This document shows positions 11,165-21,999 of a stretch of DNA of 64,000 nt, piece by piece. The first letter of the stretch is position 1; each line of letters begins with the position of its first letter. Source of the DNA: Terebella lapidaria. Lineage: Eukaryota; Annelida; Polychaeta; Terebellida; Terebellidae. The DNA lies in the NCBI GenBank assembly GCA_949152475.1, contig OX424564.1, forward strand, positions 26,038,165 through 26,102,164, read 5' to 3'. The position numbers and the translations under genes are program-made. The notes under the pieces are model-generated. The model made no database searches. It was not told where the DNA came from and saw nothing but the letters and a program-made list of their open reading frames with translations.

Positions 11165-13457
11165 CTACGACGTCAGCTCTTTGAAGTTTAAAGCTGGCGA
11201 CCCGACTGGTGATGAGGGCGTAGTCTTCGGTTCTGGACAGTCCCGGGCGTAATGACCTTTAGCATGGCAACGATAGCAAAGTCCCCGCCCTGGGCTATTC
11301 AATATAGTTCCTGACTCCACAGGGTTTGTCTTGCCCTGGCGATCACTTGGCTGATCAGTTCGATTAAACATTCTCCGTGGTGAAAATCGACTATTCTGAT
11401 TGAGCTGATTAACTGCTGTCAACAGACTTTTTGTGGTGAAGGTGAGGTCTTTGGTCGTGGCTACCAGCTCACTGAGAACCTTCTCCAGTTTCCCGGGCTC
11501 CATTCCTTCCACTTTGGTAGCACGTACCGCTAGTGTCTCATCATCCACTAACCCTAAGTCGAAACTGACTTGCCTAGTGTTGTATGGCCTCTGCAACAAT
11601 GCCTTCTGATTATGTATCGTGCCCTTAAGACACTGCACAGCTGCTGGGATTGTCTCGGGATTTTTTTCCAATGTGAGAAAGGCTGCTTGACGATCCTCGC
11701 ATCCCCGAAGGAAATAATCTACCGCCAGTGACTCTGTCATATTAGCATTCACCCCCGGATACCCATCCTGAATCAGTGTCAATACACGGTCTGCAAAATC
11801 ACCCAAATCCTCATTCTCTTCCTGGCGCAATGTGTGCAGACTTTTTCTAACTGTGATCGGTGGATCACGTTGACCATAACGTTCATCCAGCGTGCGTTTG
11901 AGCAAATCAAACTCCTCCATAACAGCTCTTGGTTTGGCTGCCAGAAACTTTACTGCAGACCCTCCAATGCTGGCTAGCAATCGCCGCAATTTTTCCCGTG
12001 GATCCCATTCACTGATTTGTGCCATGTTCTGAAATTGCAGGATGAATGACTCCCACTCACTACTTTTCCCTTCAAACTTTGGCAATCTAGGTAATGGTGG
12101 TCCCCTCACTCTTGGATGACGACCTCCCCGTTCTTGCTGACCATCAGAGTCACTCCATGACTCCTGATTTCTCCTGTCACGTTGTTGGTTTCGTCTATTT
12201 CTCCGCCGTTGACTCCTCTGTACCGGTGGTGGTCGTGGTGGACTACTTTCTGGCGTAGAACTGTCCTAGGGTGGTCGATCCGATGTGACTCTCCTTGATG
12301 ACCTGTTGTTCCCGGCACTGATTGTTGTCCTCCATTAGGCATTGAACGGTGATCCCTATGCCCATGGGACACACTAAGTCCTTCCGAGTCCAAGTATTGA
12401 CTTTGACTTCCACGCATTGTCTGTGTGTGGGAGTTCTGATTTAACCCAGGATCTCTATATGATGCTGTTGGTTCCAATACTCGTTGCTGAGGCAGCACGT
12501 GCCTTGGTTCCACTACCCGTTGTACTGCAGGTGGCGGCTGTGTCGCAGACTTCATGGTACTGCGATGACGTGGCTCGTTACCATAGATGTGTGGACAAGA
12601 TTGTTGGAGATCTCATATCCAACGCTCCTGAGAATTTTCCAACCTTTCCTGTATGGCTGCTTGCTTGTCGGTCGACAACTCTGGCGGTGGTTTCTGATCT
12701 GGCTGTGGCATTGGTTTCAATTTCCGTGACGAGTCTCTCTCCAGATGCCAATTCCTATCCCTGGGTGGTCCCTGAGCTATCCATTCATTAAATACGCCCT
12801 GTCTATATCTTGGAAGACATCTGAACTGGATTCTCTCCTCTCTAGGACTTGTTGCGGTGGCATGTCAACATGACCTGCCTGAGTAAATCGCTGTTTTGGT
12901 TTGACAACAGGCGGTGGGGCACCAGCAGGGTCGATTTCTGTAAGCAGCTGCCTTGGTTCAATAACCGGTGGTGGCTGGGTACTTTCTGCTTGTGGGACCG
13001 TCTCTGGTGGTGGCGCTACCTTCCTTATCTCCGCTTGCTCCTTACTCGGCAACTGTCCCAGGCTGCGTAGTCTCATGAGCTCAGCTTTCAATTGGTCGTT
13101 CTCAGACTCCAAAGCATTTATTATTTGTTGACTCTTGGCACTTCGTTTCGAAGTCGAAGAAATTGATGTTTTTGGCGAATCCTGCCCCTGAGCTCCAGCA
13201 GTTTTCACTGGCTCTTCCGTATTTGTAGGTAACTCTGGGTTCTCATCACCGACCTCCATAGGGATGGCAGCAATTTTTCCACTGTCGATCAAGTCCTGGT
13301 AGAAATTAGCTGGCAGCATTGTGGCTTCCATCAGTTTCCTAATGGTGATGACTCTCTCTTGTGATTGTAGATTGAAGATGGTAGTTGCTCGTGCCTGTCC
13401 AATTCCTTTGATGGACTTGAGCTCGTCCAATGTTGCTGATTTCAGGTCGATCTTCAT
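11165..13457 (-). mobile_element. gag zone of the gypsy element, with HhH region
   Basis: The first part encodes a helix-hairpin-helix signature (LDELKSIKGIGQARATTI, ComEA-like non-specific DNA-binding fold) near its start, followed by a charged, proline-rich stretch. The later part contains a capsid-like region (FEGKSSEWESFILQFQNM) and ends with a CCHC zinc knuckle, CYRCHAKGHYARDC. An HhH motif is unusual in gag, where nucleic-acid contact is normally left to the knuckle. The family assignment of the capsid-like part is by pattern only. Confidence 0.8.
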
Positions 13458-14001
13458 TTTGATTTTGATGGATGGAAATTAGTAGATGAGACGAAGACAG
13501 AGTAGTTAGTATGAAGTCAAGCACTGGACTACCTAATATTCAACCCGACAAGAGACGAACCAAAAATATATGAAATATGAGTCCGTACACAAAAATTCCA
13601 CAAAGTCTGGAAAACGTATGATCAATTATGGAAAATTCACTGCAAAGCCGTTTTGGTTTACAGACAACCTCGAAATGTGACAACAATGCGCCAGATTAGT
13701 AACAATCACACTTAATTTAAATTAATCTTTCATTCTGTTAAATTACATTCACTCCAGCGAAGATGATCAACGATGATAACATTTTATATCATGTGAAACA
13801 TATATTATATTCACAGTGATTCTCAACTGTGACCAGTGTGTCTCACAACCAAGCCGAAAATGTATGTATTTCTCTACTGTCAATACTAGTTGCAGATGTT
13901 ATCAGCCAGACTACTCCCAGCAGATTAATCACGCAAGAATAATATTTTCAGAGAAATTTTACACAATGTGTTATAAGCATAGGTAGCTAGACTACACCCA
14001 G

Positions 14002-14582
14002 CCCAAGCGACGCGGAGCGCGTCCAAGATGGCTCACATTGGTGCTCGGGACGAAAACAAACAAATCACGATTATGACAGTTATCTGGATTGACACAGCAA
14101 ACTGTCTTTTTGTATTCACTCAGATACACGAGAGGACCCAAATTATGTATGACAATTCACCTAATACCCGGAAATATTGTTGAAAATCTCCTCCAAACAT
14201 TGACTTTAGCCTTGGCAGTCACCGACCACAACTTTTACCAGGAAGGATTAGCGATGTGTGGAGGGGATTTTTAGCAATATATCGAGGTATTTAGTTGAGT
14301 TGTCATATGTAATTTGGGTCATCTCGTGTATTAGCATACATACAATACCAATAGTTTGTGTGTCAGCCCGTAAATCGGTCATAATCGTGATTTGTTTGTT
14401 TTCGTCCCGAGCACCAATGTGAGCCATCTTGGACGCGCTCCGCGTCGCTGAGTAAGGTGCGGTATTCGACTTTCACCATGGTGATCTAACCCCCCTCATT
14501 GGTTAGATAGCCCCTAGCACCAACTCAAATATACTATAGCTCACTAATGTGTTCATACCGCACCTTAAACGCGTCGCTTGGG
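14002..14582. mobile_element. Non-autonomous TIR element nested in the gypsy leader
   Basis: Outer ends CCCAAGCGACGCG at 14002-14014 and its complement at 14570-14582. The inverted repeat extends to about 80 bp inward (14002-14085 against 14372-14449), with a smaller element inserted into the right arm. It is flanked by CTAGACTACACCCAG and CTGGACTACACCCAG. This could be a long target duplication, or two native copies of the leader motif. No transposase. Confidence 0.8.
14450..14569. mobile_element. 120-bp MITE inside the nested TIR element
   Basis: Ends AAGGTGCGGTA and TACCGCACCTT. Flanked by CGCGTCGCT at 14441-14449 and 14570-14578, a 9-bp duplication. Removing it restores the outer element's right arm to match its left arm. 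Confidence 0.8.
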
Positions 14583-15626
14583 CTGGACTACACCCAGCGA
14601 ACCACGCAACACATCAAGGTGAGACGCACCCCCACAATTTATATACAAAATATTATAAGGTGTTGTATGTACGAGTATACTGATATGTGAGATTTACATA
14701 TACCAACACAACATAGCAGTGATAGCTATCTCTCAAATTATTAACATTTAATCAGATAATGGCCAGATAAATCATTAAATCGTCAGCTAGACTACACCTA
14801 GCAGACACTACACGACCACCGTATCAGCTAGACTGCACATAGCGGACACAGGCAATCATATAAATGAAAAATAATTCCGTTGACAAAGTATCGGCCAGTC
14901 TACTCCCGGCGGATAAATCAACAAATTATTTGAGAAATAGCTCACACCGAATAAACACAAATCAATACTACACTAGTGTTTTACTGTTTGTGTACGGTTT
15001 CGATGCAGATGACTGAATGTGTCGAATACACTCAAGTAGCAAGACTACACCAAGCAGCCCGAGTGTATGCAAATTCCGATGTGATATTTTTTATATATAT
15101 ACGTGTAGTATGTAGATATTGTTTGGTATGACTCAATGCTCTGTACTCCAGAAATGCCAATTGACTGCCAAATAACAGCGTATTTCTATTGACAATCTAC
15201 AAATGTGATTAATAGTACAGAGAGTTGAATCAGAACCCAATATTTTATTGTTTCCTGATTTCTAATCAGCACATGAAACTATACCACGGGTCACCATGAA
15301 TGCTCACTTCAGGCAACACTCAACAATTTACTAGATCTAAGTGACAAACTCACAAAGTTCAATTATACCAGTGCTGATCAAAAACAGGCAACAACAATAT
15401 GACTTGTACCTAAATGTACAATCTAATGTGCCTGCCTAAACTTGCAGCTAGTGTAGGTATAATTTGTAATTATAAACTTCCACACGAGTTGGAAAACTTT
15501 TCCAAATCGTGCCACTGCTTATAAATTCAAGATGGCTGACTTCCAGATTTTTCCAGATTCTTCCTCCAGAAACAGAGAAAGTTTCTAACTTTCTACGATT
15601 GAGACACGGTGACAGGCGTCCAAATT

Positions 15627-15639
15627 ACTTCTGACACCA
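15627..15639 (-). other. Putative primer-binding site (tRNA-Leu-like)
   Basis: One base inside the 5' LTR, the minus strand reads TGGTGTCAGAAGT. This is complementary to a tRNA 3' end of the ...TGACACCA type found in leucine tRNAs. The match is short, so the tRNA identity is tentative. Confidence 0.6.
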
Positions 15640-15640
15640 C

Positions 15641-15926
15641 TGTTGTGCCAGTTACCTTTATCCGGCGTACTGTAGTCCTCGAACAGCAACGGATGCTTCT
15701 GCTTTCGCGGTGGTGAGCCTGCGTCAGTGCGTGCGTGTCCGTCGATGTCCAAACTGTGTCTGTCCCGAAATCTCGCGGGCTCCTTCGTGTTCGCGCATGG
15801 GACGACAGGCGGCAGCACTTGATGGACAGGGAAGCTGTAGTCAACTCACTAGGGGGCAGCTCCAACTACATACTAATCAACGGTCTATTCGCCAGGGGGC
15901 AGCACCAACCAAGCATTCGCACAACA
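15641..15926 (-). repeat. 5' LTR of the gypsy element
   Basis: 286 bp with TG...CA ends. It is 99.3% identical to the copy at 4821-5106 by eye. It lies upstream of the coding zones when read on the minus strand, and is followed outside the element by ATAG. Confidence 0.95.
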
Positions 15927-15999
15927 ATAGATTGATACTTACATACCCACATACATACTTCATTATATAAGATGATGACAGTACATGTTAACATTTCAG

Positions 16000-16215
16000 G
16001 TTACAAGTGTGTATGAAAACGATGTGCTGCCTCACGCGGTCAGTAAGGATGAGGGTGGTCACAATTCACAAATGTCACGTGTGCAACAAAACATTCTTAC
16101 GAGCGCTAAACAACACAAGGAAACAGTGCACGGGCAGCAAACATTCCGGTGCGAGGTTTGTCCATGTACGCACAGCAGCAAAACACCCTGGATAAGCACA
16201 TGTCAGGCCAGCTAA
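16000..16215 (+). pseudogene. Degenerate C2H2 zinc-finger exon fragment
   Basis: Follows an acceptor-like TTAACATTTCAG. One frame reads HKCHVCNKTFLRA and another reads FRCEVCPCTHSSK, each the start of a C2H2 finger. The histidine halves (HKETVH; LDKHM) fall in different frames, so at least two single-base shifts separate the pieces. This host gene remnant could come from a large zinc-finger family, and no neighbouring exons were recognised. Confidence 0.55.
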
Positions 16216-16330
16216 CAGGAGTTTCGTGCTGTCTAGTTAATAATTTGCAATGCTCTCTGTCGCCGATACAAAGGAAATTCATTCCATACTGCTTTTTTAT
16301 CTAATGATCATTATATGTGGAAGTAATGAC

Positions 16331-16545
16331 ATGCACGTTTTGCATATAATTGCCTCTATGGCTTTCACAAATGTGTACTGTACAAATTTTTGTGAACATT
16401 TATTTTTCATTTCATCTTATTTTTTTTATTTACTAGATCTACCTAAAATATTTGTACATAGAAAAGTCACGGCATCCAAGTTTCACATAAAATTGCCTCC
16501 ATAGCTTTCATAAACGTGTACTATGTACATTTCTGTTAACATTGT
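16331..16545 (+). repeat. Diverged local duplication
   Basis: About 73 bp at 16331-16403 (core ATAATTGCCTCTATGGCTTTC) recurs at 16473-16545 (AAATTGCCTCCATAGCTTTC). The rest of 16216-16866 has no recognised gene or promoter. Confidence 0.6.
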
Positions 16546-16866
16546 CACGATGTGAAATTGTATTAAAAATTTACATCTATCTTGAATGAACTTTATCTTG
16601 AGTGTTTCACGTTTATTAGTAAGGCTTCAGTTAAGAGACAAGCATCACCAGCATGGTCTTACACAGTACACAATATACACGAGGACTGCTCAGGTGCAAA
16701 CATGACGGCACGATAACACTCAATTATAGATGCTATTGCTCTGTGTAGGCACAAATCCATATCGGGTTAGAAAACGGGATAGTGCTGTCAACCTGCTGAT
16801 GTACTGCCCAGGCAATTCCCATCACTCTGCGGCATATGCTCATTAATCTGGGTCGCTCAAACACTG

Positions 16867-17861
16867 ATGGTGATTATGGAGAGCAAGTTATGTTTGTGGT
16901 TATTGACTCTACTGGAAAACCTTAGAATTCTTGTCGCCATACAGTGTACATATCAACAATACTTTGAGATACAAAACACTCGCTACAATGGAACGTTTTT
17001 GACCAAACATCCACAATATGTGGGTTACAAAGCATGTCGTAGGGAGTGCAATATGTACGCGGAATGTCTGGCTTTCAACCTGGACAAGACATCTGGGGCG
17101 TGTGAGATCTTGGCAGGTCCAACCAGCTCACATCGTGCACACTTGGCTGAGGAGAGTGAAACATCATATTTTTGTGAGTCCACATCCTTAGAATTCATTA
17201 CCATGTTATAAATTGTTAGGAACCTTTTGTCTAAAAGTGTTGGATCTTTATCATTTCAGGGACATGTCCTAAAGGTATGACCTGGAATGTGGCAAGCAGC
17301 CACTGCTACATTCTTGGTCCTGGTGAAGAAAGCTTTGATGGTGCAATGACGTCATGCAATCAATTTTATCCTGGAGCTCACCTGGCTGATGTAGATTCGA
17401 GGGAGGAAGAAGTGTTCATCGAAACCATCTATGACTACCTGAGTGAGTGAAACTGAGTTACAAGTATCCCTCAAATGACTGACATAATCCATAGCTTAAA
17501 ATCATTGCTTTTATCTTCGTTGACACTGAATACATTATTCACGAATATTCAAGAGCTTGATGCATTAGATAGGGGGAAGTCACTGTCATATCACATATCA
17601 CTCCCGTATTTGCTCACATATAATGTGTTTGATTATGCAGAGTTCCCTGTACGTTTGGCTGGGAAGCGACAGAATCCTAACAAGCGATACGAATTTTTCT
17701 GGATGACAACTGGAACCATTGTCACGTATAGTAATTGGTTTGAGAATCAGCCACACCGTGGTAGCAGCGGTGATGATTGTATCATTAAATTACCACAATG
17801 GAATGGACAATGGAATGATGGAACGTGCTCCATTTGGAAGAAATTCATTTGTGAATTATAA
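16867..17861 (+). CDS. Secreted PAN/apple + C-type lectin protein (intact)
   Basis: Three exons, 16867-17173, 17260-17442 and 17641-17861, with GT-AG introns of 86 and 198 bp, both in phase 1, give 236 residues. Residues 1-26 form a signal peptide. About 27-102 is a PAN/apple domain (YKACRRECNMYAECLAF). About 105-236 is a long-form C-type lectin domain with six cysteines, ending QWNDGTCSIWKKFICEL. The WND calcium-site motif is kept, but the sugar-specificity tripeptide is QPH where QPD or EPN is usual, so ligand choice is uncertain. The first ATG (16867) is used; one at 16876 would also leave a signal peptide. Symmetric phases suit exon shuffling. Likely extracellular recognition protein; three related loci lie within 27 kb. 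Confidence 0.9.
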
Positions 17862-17934
17862 TACATGAAAATAATTCATTTTAACCACAATATTAGTACT
17901 CGTTAGGAGATCCATATGAACACAAATAAAAGTT

Positions 17935-17940
17935 ATTTCC
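17935..17940 (+). promoter_or_regulatory. Polyadenylation signal AATAAA
   Basis: Lies 74 bp after the stop codon of the intact lectin gene, a typical distance. Confidence 0.6.
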
Positions 17941-18566
17941 TTTCGAATATATTTCACAAAATGGGTTTATTCTGGTCTGTTTTCGTGATTTGGTATACAG
18001 TTGTGTTATTTGGTTACAGTTATGAATCATTATTACATCTCAGTCAAATATAAAGTTGTTATGATCCATTATGTAGACACATATGGCCATACAGCCTCAA
18101 TTCATCTCGCGTGAAACCAAAAGGTGAATGACATTCTTTAATGAGACATTCCTTCATTAAGACCATCTAATGCCAGTTCGGACAGTTGTCTCAATAGGGG
18201 AATTCCATTGTAATTAGGGACTTGATTATAGACAGTGATAGTGATGTGTCTGGACAGCTTTTCTATTCCATAGAATAGGTACTGGATAGAGGATGATAAG
18301 AGTGGTCTTAATCAGTTATAATCTGTCATAATTGTGACTGTTGTCTGGTGACTTTATATTGTTACTGTTGTTACTGCTCCTGCTGACGCGCTCACAAACA
18401 ACAACAACTCACTGTCCACTCAACCGAGTCTGTGATCTATCTGGTTACACCCTACCAAATGGCATAGAGCCTTGACCGACCTAGTTCTTTTGTTTAGGGG
18501 TCAGGTCATAATATTGTCGACGATGTATGTGTAAATAAATTTTTTTGGAAGCTGATGCCAGCACAG
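17941..18566. other. Intergenic, nothing recognised
   Basis: AT-rich spacer between the intact lectin gene and its decayed last-exon copy. No motif-bearing open frame. Confidence 0.6.
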
Positions 18567-18880
18567 GCTTGATGCATTACATAGGGGGAAGTTACTCTCA
18601 TGTCACATATCACTCCCATATTTGCTTACATATAATGTGTTGGATTATGCAGAGTTCTCTGTACGTTTGGCTGGGAAGCGACAGAATCCTAACAAGCGAT
18701 ACGAATTTTTCTGGATGACAACTGGAACCATTGTCACGTATAGTAATTGGTTTGGTGATCAGCCACACCGGGCTTTCAGTGATGATGACTGTATCATGAA
18801 ATTTCCAAAATGGAACGGACAATGGAATGACGGAACGTGCTCCATTAGGAAAAAATCATTTGTGTATTATAACAAGCCAT
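18567..18880 (+). pseudogene. Duplicated last exon of the PAN-lectin gene
   Basis: Copies 17556-17861 including the end of intron 2, the acceptor and the exon (about 18651-18872). It keeps PVRLAGKRQNPNKRYEFFW-type sequence and WNDGTCS, but a one-base loss near the end replaces the WKKFICEL terminus. No first or second exon copy is nearby, so it is probably a dead fragment. Use as an alternative 3' exon of the upstream gene cannot be excluded, because its acceptor and phase are kept. Confidence 0.75.
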
Positions 18881-19392
18881 ATATAATAATATGAGCCACA
18901 GTCAACAAATGAATGCAAAAGTAGCAGGCTACATTTTTTATATATGTCTTTCAACTTTATATCCTACAACCGTATTGAGTGTAGATGTTATTTTCCACAA
19001 CCACCCATGTTATTAAAAATTGTTTGACAAGTCTGTGTGGACGGATGCTACTTGGACTTTATTCCTGTTCTGTTTACTGTTTTCCTTGAGGAATGAGGCT
19101 GGACGAGTTACCTCCTTTTTTGTTCACGGTAGCCACTGTAGAATTGGCCGTTGAAAAAGTTTTAGGCAACAGTGTGTCCCTGCTTAGGATAATCTGAAGA
19201 CTGCCTCGGAAAATTTGAGACAACTGTGACATGACTAACAAATGACTAACAAATACCTGAATGATTTGTGTGAAGTTGCTATGATTCACATGCCATGAAT
19301 TATGATTCCGAAATATTCGAAAAACCAACACATGTAAAGTAAAGTGAAATTGTACCAGAGATTGCAAGAACTTCTTACAATCTTTGATTGCA
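18881..19392. other. Intergenic, nothing recognised
   Basis: AT-rich spacer. A 119-codon minus frame starting inside the neighbouring inverted repeat has no family resemblance. Confidence 0.5.
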
Positions 19393-19398
19393 CTCAAG

Positions 19399-19873
19399 TA
19401 TGGAGCGTTTTTAGGGTCAATATTCATTGACATGCTTTGTAGATTTTCCTGTTGTGAATGATTGTTTCAACCGCAAAATTCTTTATTCCACATTACTATT
19501 TCTAAACTTTCTGTGTCGAAATTACATATTCTTACTGCATAGTTCTAACTTCCATCTCCTTGCTGCATACTTCCAATTTCTCACTAATACTTTCTCAATG
19601 CTTAATTCATCATGTCAAATTCTAACATCGATGGCCATGCAAACTATCAAAAACAAATCGCATCTGGCACAATGCATATGGAACTTAGAATAGAATATAG
19701 CATATCGCATGATGAACAACGCACAACGAACGAAGCACTCGGCGGTTAGCGCCGCCTGTCGTCATAATGATACAGTAGTAATTGTTGTGGACAAAATTAC
19801 TACTGCAACATTATGACGACAGGAGGCGCTGGCCGCACGTAGCCCTATGATGAATGAGAAACTAAGACCTCCC
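19399..19873 (+). repeat. Left arm of 12.5-kb inverted repeat
   Basis: Matches the complement of 31422-31865 nearly throughout. The left arm has an extra internal hairpin around TGTCGTCATAATG...CATTATGACGACA (19758-19822). Its 88-codon open frame is shared in part by the right arm but looks like AT-rich chance coding. Confidence 0.9.
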
Positions 19874-20289
19874 TTATCATTGGTCACGTGAATTTTTGGC
19901 GCGACCAACAGCTGAGCACAGGCCACAATGAATTCCCGCACCCTGCCCTGTAGATTACAGACTAGTGATTCTAGTGAGAGATGATTAATATGAGCCTATT
20001 AATAAGATTTCTTTGGTCATTAAAATCAATTTTCGATGTGACGTCATGAATACTAATTATAATATATTAATACACTGTTATTAGGTGCAAATATTATCAC
20101 GACATAGGCCTGAAATTAACATAGGCTACACAAAATGGTCATAACTTGAGAACGGACAGTGATAATTGAGATGTGAAAAAAAAATTCTCAGGAAACTGGT
20201 GGCTATCTTTTTCAAGGCTAAATATGATGATCTCTCCGATCATAATTTCTTCATGCCGTTAATTTGACACGATTCCAACTCGTGAAAGT
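19874..20289. other. Gene-free stretch
   Basis: Contains a cluster resembling promoter sites near 19877-19905 (ATTGGTCACGTG, TTTTGGCGCG), but no exon follows. Otherwise unremarkable. Confidence 0.4.
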
Positions 20290-20480
20290 ACAGTAGATAC
20301 ACTAGTACCAGGGGCGTATCTAGAAATCCCAGAAGAAGGGGGGGGGGCAAAAAAATTAAATTTAATGTATGGTCCTGGCGAAACGAGGCACGAGCGCAGC
20401 GAGTCCCAAGTGGTGGGGGGTCTGGGGCCCGGTTTATCCTTCATGGTAACCTACGCGAAATTTTCCCTGAGTTCCATATC
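20290..20480. repeat. Dispersed repeat with GGGGTCTGGGGCCC core
   Basis: GGGGCGTATCTAG and GGGGTCTGGGGCCCGG motifs. The same core recurs at about 30410-30480 and 30820-30845, and looser relatives occur near 46540. Confidence 0.6.
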
Positions 20481-20489
20481 AGGTCGAAT

Positions 20490-21390
20490 GCCAAAGCCGC
20501 CAATAGCGACGGTAAATTCTCTGGCGCACTACTGTCGCTCACGACAATGATAACGCCAATAGTGACGGTAAATTCTCTGGCGTATTATTGTGGGACACGA
20601 CAATGACGCCAATAGCGACGGTAAATTCTCCGGCGTATTCTTCTGGGACACGACAATGACGCCAATAGCGACGGTAAATTCTCCGGCGTATTTTTGTGGG
20701 ACAAGTCTATGGGACAAGTCAATGACGCCAACAGCGACGGTAAATTCTCTGGCGTATTCTTGTGGGACAGGTCAATGACGCCAATAACAACGGTACATTC
20801 TCTGGCGTACTACTGTTGCACACCACAATGACGCCAATAGCGACAATAAATTCGCTGGCGTACATGTCGTTCACGTCAATGACGCCATTAGCGACGGTAA
20901 ATTCTCTGGTGTACTACTGTCGTTCACGTCAAATGACGACAATAACGACGGTAAATTCTCTGGCGTACTACTGTCGTTCACGTCAATGACGCCAATAACG
21001 ACGGTAAATTTATCGACGTACTACTGTCGCTCACGACAATGACGCCAATAGTGACGGTAAATTCTCTGGCGTATTCTTCTGGGACACGACAATGACGACG
21101 GTAAATTCTCCGGCGTATTTTTGTGGAACACGACAATGACGACAATAGTGATGGTAAATTCTCTGGCGTACTACTGTCGTTCACGTCAATGACGCCAATA
21201 ACGACGGTTAATTATCTGGTGTATTTTGTGGGACAAGACAATGACGCCAATAACGACAGTAAATTTATCGACGTACTACTGTCGCTCACGACAATAACGC
21301 CAATAGTGACGGTAAACTCTCTGGTGTATTCTTGTGGGACACAACAATGACGCCAATAGCGATGGTAAATTTTCTGGCATACTAAGTTGT
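20490..21390 (+). repeat. 53-bp repeat array, block 1 (forward)
   Basis: Units of about 53 bp of the form CGACGGTAAATTCTCTGGCG + linker + ACGACAATGACGCCAATAG. Two linker types occur, TACTACTGTCGCTC and TATTCTTGTGGGAC, often alternating to make a roughly 106-bp dimer. All open frames here are by-products of the repeat. Confidence 0.95.
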
Positions 21391-21999
21391 GCATTTATGC
21401 TATTACACTGTAGATGAGTGTGTACCTGTACATATATATGGTATATTTTTATCAGGATGGCACATGACATCTGTGAACATTTGAAATTCTATATGCAAGA
21501 AAACATTATGGTAAACTTAAATATTGCTGGTGAGAAAATCACATGCCTTTGTAATATGACAGGCAGCCAGGTCGCGTCTGCAGCCGGGTCGCGTGTAGAC
21601 CTTGCCATGTACATGTCATGGCTTCAGGAAGTGAGTTTGAATTTTGAAAAAAAAACCTTCCAAAATATACTTACTAAAAATGGGCACAGATTTGAAAGAA
21701 ACATTGAAAGAAACATTGAGTTCACCAATGATTTAAGAAGAAAATTCTGGTAGTCAAATGGCCTGATAACACTTATTGACCTTCAACAAGACATTTTGGA
21801 GAATACAAACATTAGCCTAATTTGTTGCCTGTAAAAGAACCGAGAAAGGGAGAATAAGATTCAGAATTTAAGCAGCTGCAGAAGGCGGAACAATGAATCA
21901 ATAGGGGCCTAGTCTAAAGCAGAGGTGGCAAGAGCAATGGCAAGGAGTCAATGAGTTACAAGTTGTAGCTACAATACATGTTATGTATCATGGTGTGCG
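21391..21999. repeat. Non-array spacer, copy 1
   Basis: About 600 bp of unique-looking sequence between oppositely oriented array blocks, nearly identical to 23906-24519 (offset about 2530 bp). It contains a candidate exon at 21456-21630. Confidence 0.9.
21456..21630 (+). other. Candidate captured exon in spacer, copy 1
   Basis: Bounded by an acceptor-like ATTTTTATCAG and a consensus donor GTGAGT, and open throughout as MAHDICEHLKFYMQENIM..., ending MSWLQE (58 codons). I do not recognise the peptide. The same block with the same splice signals is preserved in copy 2. It may be a gene fragment caught in the array, or chance. Confidence 0.3.

Larger units (their letters stand above)
13458..15626 (-). 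other. Long leader of the gypsy element with recurring motif
   Basis: Noncoding stretch between primer site and gag zone. A motif close to GCTAGACTACACCCAGCAGA recurs at irregular spacing (near 13905, 13985, 14584, 14787, 14823, 14893 and 15038), with partial decay between copies. A nested TIR element occupies 14002-14582. No open frame of note. The motif could be a transcriptional or RNA signal of the element. Confidence 0.7.
4821..15926 (-). mobile_element. Ty3/gypsy-type LTR retrotransposon, near complete, young
   Basis: An 11.1-kb element on the minus strand, bounded by two 286-bp LTRs (TGTTG...CAACA) that differ at only about two positions, which points to recent insertion. It is flanked by the 4-bp duplication ATAG. 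In transcription order it has a 5' LTR, a tRNA-Leu-like primer site, a leader of about 2.2 kb, a gag zone (helix-hairpin-helix region, CCHC knuckle), protease, reverse transcriptase, RNase H, integrase, then an accessory zone (C2H2-like and TatD-like), a purine tract and the 3' LTR. It looks nearly whole, with a handful of interruptions in its frames. Its leader is about a kilobase longer than usual, partly because of a nested DNA transposon. Confidence 0.95.
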
